A DNA stretch of 64,000 bases from Rhineura floridana. Taxonomy: Eukaryota > Chordata > Lepidosauria > Squamata > Rhineuridae. A program made the translations under genes and the position numbers. Below, piece after piece: positions 35,796-48,570 of this stretch (position 1 is the stretch's first letter; each line of letters begins with the position of its first letter). The notes beneath the pieces were generated by a model. The model was not told where the DNA came from and searched no databases. It saw only the letters and a program-made list of their open reading frames with translations. The stretch spans positions 15,300,001-15,364,000 of the forward strand of contig NC_084489.1 in NCBI RefSeq assembly GCF_030035675.1. Direction: 5' to 3'.

Positions 35796-35960
35796 GTTGC
35801 TGTTATTCAAAGAACTCAGGGTGGTGTACAGGGTTCTCCCTGTCTCCATTTTATCCTCACAACAAACCTGTGAGATACATTAGGCTAACAGAAGTGACTA
35901 GCCCAAGGGCACAAAGTGAGCTTCAGGGCTGAGTTGGGATTTCAAGTCCTGTTACTCAAA
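35796..35960 (-). mobile_element. SINE of the 20628 type, antisense, decayed
   Basis: CTCACAACAAACCTGTGAGA, GAAGTGACTAGCCCAAGGGC and GTGAGCTTCAGGGCTGAGTT align with the body of the SINE at 20628-20853. Confidence 0.55.
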
Positions 35961-36314
35961 ACTGGAAAAAAAAATTGCTGTAGTTTTGAAGTATTAATAA
36001 ATAATTGCAATGAAAGAACACACTGCTTGCTCTTTAAATTTTGAATCTTGAATATCTGGACAGAATTGCTGTAAACTGTAAATCACTTTCGACTCTTGCA
36101 TTGATGTAGTAATGCCAGCCTAAGATTAGCAGATGAAAGACCTGACCTGCAGTAACATGAAATCTGAGTTCTTTTCATGGTTTAGGGTTGGCACTGAAGG
36201 AGAGCGGGCTCCTGACACCTGTGTGGCAGCCAGATATTAAACGAAGTAAATATTTTCTAGTATGCAACTACAATTATGGGAAAAGTTTGATCTGTTGATA
36301 TGCTTGTCTGTTAC

Positions 36315-36412
36315 CAGAGCTTGGAAAAGTTACTTTTTTGAACTACAACTCCCATCAGCTGGCTGGGGCTGATGGGAGTTGTAGTTCAAAAAAGTAACTT
36401 TTCCGAGCTCTG
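36315..36412. mobile_element. Long hairpin element, copy 2 (centre deleted)
   Basis: CAGAGCTTGGAAAAGTTACT … CCCATCAGC|TGGCTGGGGCTGATGGG … AGTAACTTTTCCGAGCTCTG. It lacks the 18 or so central bases present in copies 1 and 3, leaving almost no loop. Confidence 0.8.
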
Positions 36413-37420
36413 TGTTAGACAGCTTATCACTCATGTGTGAGCCCTGATTTATGTTTGGGCGCTCCACCACAACCTGCAAAAGAGGGTACAAATTTGAATA
36501 TGGCCTAACATGTATGTGTATTTTATGCAAACGTGTCTTGTTTTGCAAGAGCAGCTGAGGGCCCAATCCACATACAGTATGCTAGGCCCAGAATATCCCA
36601 TTACCACCCCTGCCTATCTCAGCTATTGTTAAGCTGTGGCAGCCAAGAAGGATATGGGCCTTCCATTTACCGCAGTATCCAAACAGTGTCAATCAAGATG
36701 TACAGTGTGCACTAACACAAAGAACACACATCCTCAACTAAGCTTTACTCAGAGCAGACCCATTGAAAGTAATGGACCTAAATTAGTCATATCTACTAAT
36801 TTCAACAGATCTACTCTAGGTAGGACTAACATTGGATACAACGTCATGAGTGATCATGGGGCGTGCATGTATATTTCTAGAGTGCTTGCTGGAACCCATT
36901 TGTTTCTAAGAATATGAGCAAAACACTATCTAGAATTAAATGTGCTTGACGTATTTATGTTGGAATGTATAACCTGCCATACAGGCCCCAGCAATTGCTG
37001 CCAAGAAAGGCAAAGAAAACCAGCTAAACTTCACAGTGTTAATTAAGAAGACAAAGCCATCTCATAAAAAACAGCATGGCATATTTAAGAAATTGCAGAG
37101 AGAAAAATGGAAGCACTTAAAACTCATTTGGCTCATGATAAAATGCTTTTTTAAATAAAAAAAGAGTCTCTGCTAAAGACAGAGAGCATGCCCACCAAGT
37201 GAATCCCTCTAGGGAGGCTCAGATGATCCCCTCCATACAATGAAAGATGCATGGGGGGGGGCATGTCACTGCACAGGGTAGCCCTGTCACTCACCAGTGA
37301 TACACCCAGAAACTATCCCGTGCCCCCATCCGTGCATTCAAAACACACCTGAAGCAGCTCTATGATCATGCTTAGGACAGCTCTGATTGGGCCAGGATTC
37401 TCCCCTTGCATGGAGGAGTT

Positions 37421-37444
37421 CTCTGTGTGTGTGTGTGTGTGTGT
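37421..37444 (+). repeat. (GT)n microsatellite
   Basis: About 11 GT units starting at CTCTGTGTGTG. Confidence 0.9.
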
Positions 37445-37865
37445 ACACACATGTGCACACAGGACCCCTTCCAACACATTCAGAATACACGGATAGTGAT
37501 GGCATGTGTGACTGTCACAGGGGGAGGGGCAAGCTTGTGCAGTCCACACCCCCTTTATGCATTCTTTCCATGCATAGAGTGGGTCTTTGGAACCTCTTTA
37601 CTGTACCAAGAAGGTGTTACCCTTTATAGACACCCAACTACCTTTTTGGGGAAACTCAGCTCAAGCTTTTCCCCCAAAGACCTAAGCAAACGGTGGACAA
37701 ATGAGCTCCTTAAGATATCCCAGTTCAAATTGTTTTGATAGCGCCTTCTTTGTGCTCCATCCGTCATAATGAACATAATTAAATCCAGAGCCACACATGG
37801 TGTGTGCACAGTGGCCACAGTCCAGAAAAACGTGGAAGTGGCGCAACGTGGTATGCGTGCTATAC

Positions 37866-38000
37866 CAATACAGATTTAATCTGTTTATTTAACAGTATAA
37901 GCTGTTGATGTATAAACTGTCCACCATTCGAAAATACTGTGGTGGTGTACAAAAAAAGAAAATACAAAATGCAAAGTTAAAACAATAATACACAAAATCC
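37866..38000 (-). mobile_element. LINE-tail remnant
   Basis: ATTCGAAAATACTGTGGTGG and TGTACAAAAAAAGAAAATAC resemble the antisense L2-like 3' tail (compare GGGCGGTGTACAACAAATAA at 61283). Confidence 0.4.
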
Positions 38001-38992
38001 ATCTGTAAAGACAGATGGGTGCAAAGTGCTTGACGCATAATCCTGGGGCTGTGTATGAGGTAGCTCATCAGGCTGCATATAACTCACCAAGTTCTTGCCT
38101 ATGATGAAAATCTGTGAAATGGAAGAGGCAAGAGATGATATACCTGGCTATTCCAATTCTTGCCTCTGGCTACAAACTCTTCACAGTAACAGCCATGTAC
38201 ATCGACACGGGAATTATTCATAATAAACATCCCTTACTCCAGTTCACACTGACTCATTTTTAGCTTTTCATACTGCTGGATACAATGAAGCTATCAGCTT
38301 CAGAACTAGAACCAGAAAGGCTCGTCTGTTTTGCAATTGCTTATTTACAAAGCAGACCCAATGGAATCAATAGCACCATATTGCCTCTGAGGCTTTAGGA
38401 TTTCATAGTTTATCTTTATTCTTTTAAAAGTCATCCTTGGTTAGGGTGACTAGCAATGTTGTCGCAGGGCATTTCAATTCCACACTGACACCTCTCTGGC
38501 AGTATATGTGGAGGATATTACTATCCTAACATTTATGTCAATTGATTAAAAAAATCCTTTGCCATCGTAATCTGATCTGGCATTTATGTTATTTAGCAGT
38601 ACACAAATAAGCAACAAAGCTCCCTTTTAGAAAGTAGCATATAGACTCTTCTAGACTATTAATCAAAACTACATTCATGGCTGACGGCCTTAAGCATACT
38701 TAACTCCATGCTGGATTTTGGCTAAAATCTGTACAATGACAAAATTGAACCACTTAAGCAATTTGTCCAAAGCACAGGCATTAAAAGACAGTCAGCTAGA
38801 TAAATAACCTTTGTAAGACAGTTTTGGAGGCCTCCTCACATATCTCCTGAAATGTATGGTATTGTCACCATCCTGTCGAGCTCAAAGTGATGCAGAATTT
38901 CTAAAATTATATTCTTTAAGGATGGATTGCAGAAAACTATTTTTGTGATTAGACGCAGTTCTGACCACCACTGAGTCTGCATCCACAATGAA

Positions 38993-39173
38993 TAGGGTTG
39001 CCAGGTTCAGGGCCTGAGACTGATCCTGTATCTTTAGGACAAGAGAAAGTCAGCCAAGTGCAGGTTTCTTGCAACCCTGTAATGGGAAAAACCACAAGGT
39101 GGAATTCTCCCTTCCCCCTGCACAACTTTTAAAGATACAGAAGACCTCTTGGAGGCTGGGCCTGGCAACCAAG
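38993..39173. mobile_element. 181-bp hAT-like MITE with TTGCCAGG ends
   Basis: TAGGGTTGCCAGG at the left end, CCTGGCAACCAAG at the right. Flanks ACAATGAA (38985-38992) and ACAATGAG (39174-39181) form an 8-bp duplication with one difference. No coding capacity. Confidence 0.7.
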
Positions 39174-39676
39174 ACAATGAGAAATCAAATGTGTCATAGG
39201 GCGATCACAGATATATCTCCAGCCATTTTTATGAGAGCACCTTTTCTAACCCTGGCAATGATAAGAATTGGACTTCGTTTTCATTTTTTTCCCATATGAC
39301 AATTAGGACAACCTATGTGTACAGAGTCTAACTCCTATGAGGAAGAGAATGGAGTCTATAAAGTTATGCAGAACTTTTCATCAGGAAGAATAGGTAGTAC
39401 AGGTACTTAATTTTTAGCTGTCAGCAATAGATGCCTAAAAGCTATGACACACACCAGCTGAGTTCACTTCCACATGCCCTTGGTGCTTGGGCATAAGCAA
39501 GAACCTTGGCAGAATGTTTTATGTCCTTGCTTAAAATACTTACTCATACACACTTTTTTCCTGCCGTGTTAAGCAGTTCAGACAGCCATGTGCCTCACGA
39601 ATGGTGAGACAGTCCAGTGCTGATAAGTAAACCCCATTCGTGACGTAGGTGCACTGCTTCACATAATCCACTAGAG

Positions 39677-40069
39677 CCAGGGTGGGGCACCTCAGGCCCA
39701 GGGAGCAAAAGCAGCCTTCCTGGCCTCTCTATCCAGATCTCAGGGCTCTCCCAGGCCATGATGCCACACACCTCACCAACCCTGCTCCATGGCCTTCTCG
39801 AGTGTTTTTGCATGGTTAGAATGTGCTTTTGAACTATGATCATGCTTCTTGCTTGCCTGTTTGGAGGATGGAGAGGGCTGTGTGTGTGCATGTGTAGAAA
39901 TCTCTCAAGTCTGTGTGGCTGGGATGAGGCCTAGTGTACAAACATAGTAGTTTTATCCTTTGTTCCACCCATTTTGCCTTCTGGTCCTATCCACCATTGG
40001 CAATCGTTCCCTGAAAGCTTGCCCAAAAGGGAATGAGGCCCTCAGGCTGGAAAGGGCTCCCCGTCTCTG
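39677..40069. mobile_element. About 0.39-kb non-autonomous hAT element
   Basis: Starts CCAGGGTGGGGCACCTCAGG and ends GGGCTCCCCGTCTCTG. Both sides carry CACTAGAG (39669-39676 and 40070-40077), an exact 8-bp duplication; the following C is also shared, so the start is uncertain by one base. Confidence 0.7.
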
Positions 40070-41672
40070 CACTAGAGCCTGTTTCTCCCAGCTTACTTTC
40101 CTATTCTAGTATGATTAGTCAGAGACCCTGATGATCACACAGTGACTTACTCAAAGGTCCACTCTACAGTTCAGCTCTCAAAACGCAACACCGAGGAATT
40201 TGTCAGGCAACTGCTGTTGACTAGCTAGCTTTTCAGTGTTGATTCTTACATATGTGACCTATAGAGTATTAGCTGTGTGAAAAGTTCAGATGAATTAAAG
40301 CCTTTATTTATCACATTAGCGAAAGCCGTAACTCCCCTGACCCAAAAGTATACTTTGGAGTTGAGATGCATGCATGTCAAATTGTGCATGCTAAACTTAA
40401 TTACTAAAAAAGAAGTGGGGACTATGGTATCTACCTCTGCCCCAGCTGTCTGAACATCATGGACAGTGGACAGAGCCACAGATGTACTGCCTTCGGAGTT
40501 TTCTATTTCAGCCTCCTAGGGCTTCCATGCCTTTCCTTGCTGGACTTGAAGAGTCACAAGAATTGGCCCACTCAATAAAGAGGTTACATAAAGCCTATCA
40601 CACATAAACAAGGGGTTATCACCCTTCCAGTGAAGTCCCATGGCCCTTAAAGCCCCCATCCTGAAGTCCAGGAGACCTGCAAGAGTGACATTCTATGAGG
40701 CAAGAGAAGATGTCAGATCAAAGATAAAAATCAGCAAACACAAAATAAAAGCCCTCCAAAAACAACAACAAAACCCATGTGTGTGGAAGTGCTTTGCACA
40801 GACATGCATGGACCTCTTTGTATCCCAGCCTATTATATGTGTCTATTATTACAGCACAGCCATGGAAATGGGCAGCATAATAAAGGAACAGCCTTCTCCT
40901 CTTGTCTGGCATGTAAATCCAAGACCTCTTGGAAAATGGAGCATAATAGGAAACATGGGTGTAGATCAAGCCAGGGAAAAAAGGATAGGATCCATGGAAA
41001 GGAATAGACATACAAAATGAATGTGGACTGTGACAAGGGCTCAGTGTATAAATTTAAGAAGAGAGATTGATGCAAGATAAGTTTAGCAGAGCCTGAATTG
41101 ACTGGAACAGAGTCCAATGATTAGAGGATGACGCTGCAATCATCTAAACAAGAGGTGACATAAACCAGAAACTTTACAATGTAGACAAGTGCCATGCCTC
41201 CCACTTACAGTTGATTAATAATGCGATAATCCCAGAATAACGTCATGCTTTAACTTCACTGACTTTCACTGGAGAATCTTTATGCACAGAACATCTTTCT
41301 CCTATGATCTGGCTGTGATCTCCAAAAGCCTTTAACGGTCTGTGGAAACTTACTTTCATGCTTCAGATTGACATCTGCCTAAAAAGGTTACAGAAAAGCA
41401 ACATTAATTAAAGCTCCTGGTTAGCTAATGGCAAAATATCACACAAATTCAAAAATGTCTCACCTTGTCAAAGCTAATTCTTTTTCTTTTCTGTAACACT
41501 TAATTAATACAGGCCCAAGGGGCTGTCTGAAAAGTTATTGAGATCCTACAAAACAAACACATGTAGATCTGCTATTTTTAGTTATCACTGAACACTCAGC
41601 CAAAGTCTTTAGTTTCCACCCTGTCTGCAATATTCCCAATATTTTTTAGCTGCCTCGTTATTACTTTACTGT

Positions 41673-41905
41673 AGGGGTCAGCAACATGGCTCCGTGGGGT
41701 CTTCCCCTGGTGCCCATGAAGCCCCCTCAACTCTGAGCCCCTCCCTCACTGCCCCTATGATCATGATGCGGTGAGGGTAGTTGGCTTTCTCACTTTAAAA
41801 GCACATAGAGCTGAAGGAGGAAGTTGAAGCAGTGACAACCTTCCAACTTCCTCTTTCAGCTCTCTGTGCTTTTCAAGGCTCAGATTAATTCTACCAGATC
41901 AGAAT
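41673..41905. repeat. Possible hAT-like fragment starting TAGGGGTCAGCAACATGG
   Basis: The left end resembles common hAT termini and contains a GCTGAAGGAGGAAGTTG / CAACTTCCTCTTTCAGCT inverted repeat (41811-41861). No right end or duplication found. Confidence 0.35.
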
Positions 41906-42537
41906 TTTACTCAAAGCTCTTGACAAAGTTTAGTATGTGTGTGAGCTCTCTTTTTGTGTCTCTGTGGGTAGGGAGCTGATCTGGGGAAGACAATTGACCA
42001 GGGGTGGAACCCAATGGCACTTGCTAAAAAATCCAGATGTGCCCACCTAAAAAGGTTAGCATCCCACTTGCCATTCGGGAGCCGGCAGTCTGGCAGGAAG
42101 TCAGCTCCACCAAAAGCTGCACGCATGAACAAAAAACAAAGACCCAGCTCTCACAAATACTCCTACCAGCAAGTAAGTGATCCCCACTGACTTCCATTAG
42201 AATTATTTTCTTAGACTGACGTTTTTCTTGGCATAAGTTTGACCTGGATCAGGACCCACAGGAACGCTCTGAACAGGAGTTGGATTTTGTGAAAGTCCTC
42301 TCCCTCCTCTGACATGCCCCTGGAACACCCCTTTTTCAGGCCTTATGTCAGCTTCCGCCAGCACCTCTTCCACACGGCTGGGCTTCCCTGTTAGATCCCC
42401 AGCTGAGCTGGCAAGGTCCTAGCTCTGCTGCAGCGGAGGGGCTTCTGCTGGAGGAGCCCGGCGCCTGCTGGCTCAGTCTGGGGCGCACCATATCCAACTG
42501 CCCTCAGCCTGGCATAAACACAAGTTGTATTGCATCC

Positions 42538-42632
42538 TAAGGCTGTAATCCTATATCTTTTTTAGGAGTAAATCCCATTGATGTGAATGAGACATAGTTC
42601 TGAGTAGATACACATAGGATTGTGCCATTAAG
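42538..42632. repeat. Copy of the AGGCTGCAATCC palindromic MITE
   Basis: AAGGCTGTAATCCTATATCT … GTAGATACACATAGGATTGTGCC, mirrored ends as at 28651-28743, more diverged. Confidence 0.5.
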
Positions 42633-44339
42633 TGGGTGTGATTTTGGATACAACTCTATTCCTGGATCTGTTGTTAAAATACTTCTTATAATAATGCACC
42701 AATGTGGGGTGTAAAGAGTAGAGGGAGAAGAAATAAAAATTTAAAAAGTAAAACACATTTAATAAGTTGAATTTCAAGTGTGTTTACAGATATCAACATA
42801 TAAGAAGGCTGTTCTTCCAAAGTGGTCTAGTCATGTCTTCTTACTTAATGGGCAACAGATATGTGTCAAGTTTCCTGCATAAAAATAATTCTTCCCCAGC
42901 AGTAGAGATGATCCATGAGTTTGCCCTCATTCGAGAGTTATTTTGCCACACTGGATGATCTGAGAAACATGCACAGGATCCCTTGAAACTTCACAGAATG
43001 TGTTGGAGGATGCGAGTCAGACTGTGAATTTTGTGTGATCCGAGAATTAATGCTCACCCTCAATCATGATGCTGGAAGTGTTCCTAGGCAGATTTCTTGG
43101 ACTGCAAACGGCTGTACTGGCACCCCTAAAACTGCCCCAGAGTCTGCTTGAATTGCCTCTGCAGCTGATCTATTTATTAAATTCATGGTATGTAATATTC
43201 TAAGTTTCACCAAGAATGCTCTCATGGTGCCTAATCTGGCCATGAAATATAACATCAAGCAATAAAAATCACAGAACTACAAAATGGCAGAAAACATTAA
43301 AAACAGAAAGAATAATAATGAAATAATAATGAAATTATGTTATAGTGGCCTGGTTTTTACAAAGATATATCAGTTATGTTTCCCTAGAATTCTTCTGTGG
43401 TTATTTGTTCAGATACATGCAACTATTTTTGAAGTGGAAAAACACTAAGAACTCATTTTCTTCAGAATTCTTTTGCTTGGTATTATGGTTTTTAATAGCT
43501 GCAGAACAGGCGGAAATTTAATAGATAAAGACTTCCCTGCAATGAGCATGGCATTTGCTATTGTAAAATGTAACAAAAACCTTTGAGACAAATCCTCTTT
43601 CCTGTGACAAAGCTTTCTTGTGAAAACAGCCTCACAAAGAAAAACTACAAAGTTTCCATATCATGAAAATCGGCACTTACCATACTGAATGTGCTAAAAT
43701 TTGTCATCTTCACAATGTGGGGCGGCTTTCTCTTGTTTATCCATATTATTCTGTTCCTATTATTCTAGTAATTTGGCTCGGAACTATTTTGAGGGGAAAG
43801 AACAATTTTACATCAAGGAGAGAAGATGGTACTGCAAATGGAAGCCCCTGACCCTGAAACACAGAGTGTATTAAGAAAATGTCAACATTCAAACTTTGTT
43901 TGGGCCACTTCACTGAAGGTGCTTTCCAAAGCAAAGATACCCTCTAGATACCCTAGAGAGAACATGTGCCCAAGTATGCACTTTAGGGATGGAAAGATCA
44001 GATGTGTATTGGAGGGGGGACACTCCAGGATGAAGACCCATTACTTTTTTTTGCAGACAGCCCCCTCCAGATATCCCTCTATCTGCTGTCTCTACAGCCA
44101 ATCAAGTTGCCACATGCTTGCTTTTAAAAGAACACCCTTTTCTCTTGCCTTAGGAGAGATGGGGAGAATCTAGCAATGTCAGCAGTCACTACAGCCAGTC
44201 AGCAGTCAGTATGAATCTCCTTGTTGTTGTGGGCAGGAGAGAAACACGAGGGAGACAGTCAGGAAGAATAAAGCAAGGGACGTTTACAGATAAGAGGAAT
44301 AGCCAAGCGTAATTTGAGAGTTTGCTTCAGAATGTTACT

Positions 44340-45300
44340 AAAATGAAGGGCTGTCAAACAGTCCCATGCAGACTAATAGCAGCCAGAGTGGAGGGTGGGT
44401 GAAGAGACCCACACTGGGGTGGGGTGGGGAGCACAGGGCTAAGAGTGAGACAAAGCAGTGTTTTCTCTCAGAGAAGGGGGGAATAGAAGCCAGGCTGAAG
44501 GAAGGGTGCTTGTAAAATAGAAGGTGCTTGTAAAGCATTTTTTCTTCCTCAAGGGTGGTTTTTGCAGATTGTCCATGAGAAAGTGGATGGGGGGGAGACA
44601 AAGGGCTTAGAATAGTGGGGGTATTTTACAGACATCACTGCACATGAGATAACTCCTCGCAGCTGATCTACCAAAAGCAAGTTTCTTCCCCTTATAAAAT
44701 ACAGGTAGTCTCACTCTTCACCCAACTTTGCCCTTTACTCTGTCTTCCCCCACTCTCTGTGAAGCTCTCTCCCCCCTTTCTCACAGACAAACTGCAAAAA
44801 GCACAACTGAGGGAAAAAGAACCGCTTTTACAAGCAATGCCCCTTGTATTCTACAGGTCTGCCTTCTTCCTTTCCTCAGGCTTCCTTCCTTTGCCCCCTT
44901 CTTTGTGAAGAAATGCCACCTCACTTCACTTTCCACTCACTCTTCTTAGCACTTTTCTCTTTTCCTTTCTCCCCATGCACCCTCTGTGATACCTGCAGTG
45001 AGTCTGCACAAGGAGAAAGAATTGCTTGTCAAGCAATGCCCCTTGTATTTTGCAGGCATCCTGTGCAAGACAGAAATCCTTCTCTCAGCTGATACGCAAA
45101 ACGCAGGGGGAAGAAACTTTTATCTTTGCAAATCAGCTGTGCGAGGGACCTCTCTTGCATGCAGCAATACCTGTTAAATACCAGCTTCTTTGTCCCCACC
45201 CTCCACAGGGAGGGGAGAAGAACCACTTCGCTAGCCTCATGTTTGGTGCTTTGGGAAGCACCGACCACAGGGCTAGCAAAGTCCCATGTGCAGCAATTTC
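44340..45300. repeat. Unassigned block of one inverted and two direct repeat modules
   Basis: The module at about 44340-44600 is present in reverse at about 44745-45010 (for example GGTGGTTTTTGCAGATTGTC against CAGACAAACTGCAAAAAGCA). Part of it recurs directly at about 45000 on: AAGCAATGCCCCTTGTATTC at 44835 against AAGCAATGCCCCTTGTATTT at 45032. Open frames inside are short and mirrored, so no gene is called. Family not recognised. Confidence 0.6.
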
Positions 45301-45348
45301 CAAATACCTATAGGCTGTTGTGGTTTGGGGACCCCCTGCAAGGGGTTT

Positions 45349-45378
45349 TGATAGGTGGGTTGTAGAGCCCACCTATCA
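45349..45378. repeat. Perfect 11-bp-arm hairpin
   Basis: TGATAGGTGGG, 8-base loop, CCCACCTATCA. Function unknown; it may be the end of the neighbouring repeat block. Confidence 0.6.
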
Positions 45379-45568
45379 ATCATTTGACACCATAATCATG
45401 TCATGTGATTGTCCTGTGGGTGGCACCACCCATCAAATTTGGCCTATGAGGCCGATCCTGATGACTCATGAAAGGACCCTTCACTTCTAGATTTGCCACT
45501 ACACTTCTGGGAAAGATCTATCACTTTCTATTATGTCAGTTTTTAATTCTTCCAATCTTAAATTCAGT

Positions 45569-45615
45569 TCTCCTACTGGAAGGAAGGGTGGGATATAAAT
45601 ATAATAAATAAAATT
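45569..45615 (+). mobile_element. LINE 3' tail fragment
   Basis: CTACTGGAAGGAAGGGTGGG and ATATAAATATAATAAATAAA match the tail of the 23733 LINE family. Confidence 0.55.
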
Positions 45616-45619
45616 ATCC

Positions 45620-45985
45620 ACATTTCTGCAGCAATTTGCAATTTTAAAAAATCCTCATGAAAATTCTCCAGCACTTTGGTGTGAATGTCTCCTAACACAT
45701 ATTGTAGGCAGTTTTGACTAATGTACACATTTTTGGAAGCATTTTCTCATCATAGAATGCATTTTTGTGTTATTTCCATTCATATATTCATTTTTATGCA
45801 CACTTTCCCCTAACGTATGTATTTTTGTAAACATTGGTTGGTGAACTGCATTGCAAAATTCAAATAAATTTGAATTTCAAAGGATGGCTGTGTTTTGGTT
45901 CTCATATTGTTTCAGAAAGTGCAGATTTGATAGATTAAGCTTGAAATGTGAACTGAATTGAATTTCTCACCCATCCCTAATGCAC
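45620..45985 (-). repeat. AT-rich quasi-periodic repeat, reverse copy of the 29036 type
   Basis: Ends AATTTCTCACCCATCCCTAA, with ATGCATTTTTGTGTTATTTC, TTCCCCTAACGTATGTATTT and CTCATATTGTTTCAGAAAGT reading as the complement of 29036-29422. Confidence 0.55.
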
Positions 45986-46149
45986 TTTGAGGAAACACAC
46001 AATGAGGTGTGTCCATCTCCCTTATTATTAACATTTAGGCAGTGTTTTAAAACATTCCTGTTCATTCATGAATTTGATGGCTGAAATATATTGTTGCTTG
46101 AGATTAATCTGTTCTGAGGCTATTTGTTTCTAAATTTTTTTGGGGGGGG

Positions 46150-46245
46150 GATATATATTTTGCTGTTTTGTGTGCTGCCCCAGGCTGCTTTGCCAAGAAT
46201 GGCGGGATAGAATTTAATAATAATAATAATAAGCAACAACACGTA
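46150..46245 (+). mobile_element. LINE 3' tail with (TAA)n
   Basis: GTGTGCTGCCCCAGGCTGCT … GGCGGGATAGAATTTAATAA then TAA repeats; the last 90 bases of an L2-like LINE. Confidence 0.5.
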
Positions 46246-46673
46246 ACAAATAATAATGTTCTTTACTACTAAGCTAAGCTCGATCCAGCTCACACGTCCA
46301 GACTGCAACACAATGGAGGTCTAAGCAAGTGGAGGACGTTGAGGGGATTCAAACCTTAATGACTTGTCTTCCAGGTTGTCTAATTGGACTGGTGCTCCAG
46401 AACTCTACCCTCTTTCCTCCCTCCTGGCAGCAGACCATAGACGTGCCAAGTGGATGCTCTGCTTGGCACTCTGCCTTATGCACTCTATGGTCAGCCATCA
46501 GGAACTCAGAAATGATGGACAAGGGTGGCTAGACCAGTGCTGCAATAAAACAAAACAGTATGAAAAGTATAAACAGCTACCACAATAATATACCTAAACT
46601 CACACGGGCAACCTGATGCTGCTGCTTTCAGGGACAGAAGTGAATGGACGGTGTTACAGGTCCGCGTTGAGCA

Positions 46674-47261
46674 TTAAGCCAACAAAAGAGAAAGGAAGGT
46701 AAGGAAAAGGGGGAAGACAAATGAAAAGATTGTATCTGAAATGCATACCTTGCTTTCCATCTCAGGTGTAGGGTTCCAAACGGCGGGTGGATGCTTTTTA
46801 ATTTCACGTGCTTCATCTCTGATATACAGTGCCTGCCTCGCTTTTACGTTTGTTTTTAAATGGGGGGGAGGGTGAGGGACCAAAGAAAAAATAGTGCTTT
46901 TTGTTCCTGCAGTGCCTCCCTTTCTTTCTGTCTCAGGTGAGGGATGGTGGAGAAAAATTGTGTATTTTAATTTCATCTGCTTTGTGCCTGTCTTGTGATG
47001 CCTGTCGTATTTCACATGGTGAGGCGTACCAAAGGCAGAGGGAATAGCCCCTTTTGGCTCTGACAACATATGACCCTCAACTCGAAAAAGGTTGTCTATA
47101 CCTGATGTAGGCAATTGTCCTGCCGTATGACAGTAGCCAGTCCTGGATGTTTTGAAGCAGGTACGGGAAAATGAATGATCTATTAAGCTTTGGTCCACAG
47201 ACAGAAGCTCCCAAAGTGCATTTGAAAGTCCACTCGTCATAGCCAGTTCAAGAAAGAACAT
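46674..47261 (-). other. 195-codon open frame over an imperfect duplicated repeat; probably not a gene
   Basis: The longest unassigned open frame outside LINE sequence. The DNA contains an imperfect tandem duplication: about 46749-46841 and 46921-47010 share TCTCAGGTG…TTTTAATTTCA(T/C)…TGCTT…GTGCCTG in the same order, offset about 172 bp. No domain, signal peptide or start context supports coding, and I recognise no homologue. Read as repeat-derived DNA. Confidence 0.3.
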
Positions 47262-47895
47262 AGCCCTCGCTCTGCTAGAGATTAAGGCTCACCAAAAACA
47301 TGTCTCGATGTGTAATGAAAAGGGTCAAACAAGAAGTCATTCCTAGATTATAAATAATTGGCCTTGAATTTAATAAAAGCTTGGGGCCCAGTAGTTTAGA
47401 GTTGCATGAGCATGCAGTGCAGCTTTCTCACATCCTAGGCTGGTGTCCAGGAGATATTTCACAACTCAGCAGGTATATATTTTACATTTTGTTTCTGTCA
47501 GACTTTTTATTTTTTGCTGTCTGCTCTTTCAGCTTTTCTAAATCAGAAAGCTTATGGCTTTTCCATTCAAATGTACATTTTTTTTCCAGCACAGCATCTT
47601 TCTACAAATGGTAGTAATTGAGATACAACAGATCAATGTGACTAAATGCAGCAAGCCCAGCATAAAAGAACATAACTCTTCTGAGGGTCATTAATTGCCT
47701 AGTTTCTAACAAACACTAGCTTGCTTCATGGACAAATTACTGTTCCAAGCTTTTAAATGTTACTTACTTGTTTTGAGAAATACATATACTCCCTCCCGTC
47801 TTCGTTTGACAGCCATTAAGTTTGGTCAAGCTGGAAAATGCAGTTGCTCTTTAAATGCAAGAGCTATTTACCTTTGCAGGATTCAGGGACAAGAT

Positions 47896-48110
47896 AGGAA
47901 ATTTATTTATTTATTAAACTGATATCTCACTCATCCTCCCAGAAGGAGCCCAGGGCAGCAACCAAATGGCAAAACACTAAAAACATCTACAAAACATCTT
48001 AAAAAACAAAACATCTTAAGAAATCATAAAAACAAAACATCTTTTAAAAATCTTTTTGAAAAAACTTTGAAACAATTCCAATGGAGATTTGCAACAGCTG
48101 AAAAAGTGCT
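47896..48110 (-). mobile_element. LINE 3' UTR and tail, antisense
   Basis: TTATTTATTTATTAAACTGATA, CATCCTCCCAGAAGGAGCCC and CAATTCCAATGGAGATTTGC align with 23740-24215, the 3' UTR of the large LINE. Confidence 0.65.
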
Positions 48111-48570
48111 AACCCAATCTTCACACAATGAGACAAGCAATCCTATCACCTCCTTTGCCCAATAAATATAATAATACAGTCTCAATGGCGAAAGACAAGG
48201 AAAACCTTTTGGCTTCAGACACACAGCTACAACTCCAATCAAAAAGCCTTTGCCAGTGTATATGAATTCTCTCCCTCCCTCCCCCTCCGCATTTCTGTGT
48301 ACCCGTCTATGGTATCTGGTCTGGAATGCCAACTCAGGTGTGGGCACATCTTAAGTACCAATGAGAACAGAGATACAGTCAGAATGGAATACAACTTCAT
48401 CATTGTCAGTGTGGTAGCTAAGAATCCTGACCTTCAAAGCCAAAAGGATGGCTTTGTTACTCTCAGCTATACACAGATTTCTATACGCGGCTTCTCCATA
48501 CCACACTTAATGCTCAAGCACTCAATCCTACCTGCACTCTCCTGCATCAGATCAAGAAGGGCTTGTGAGA

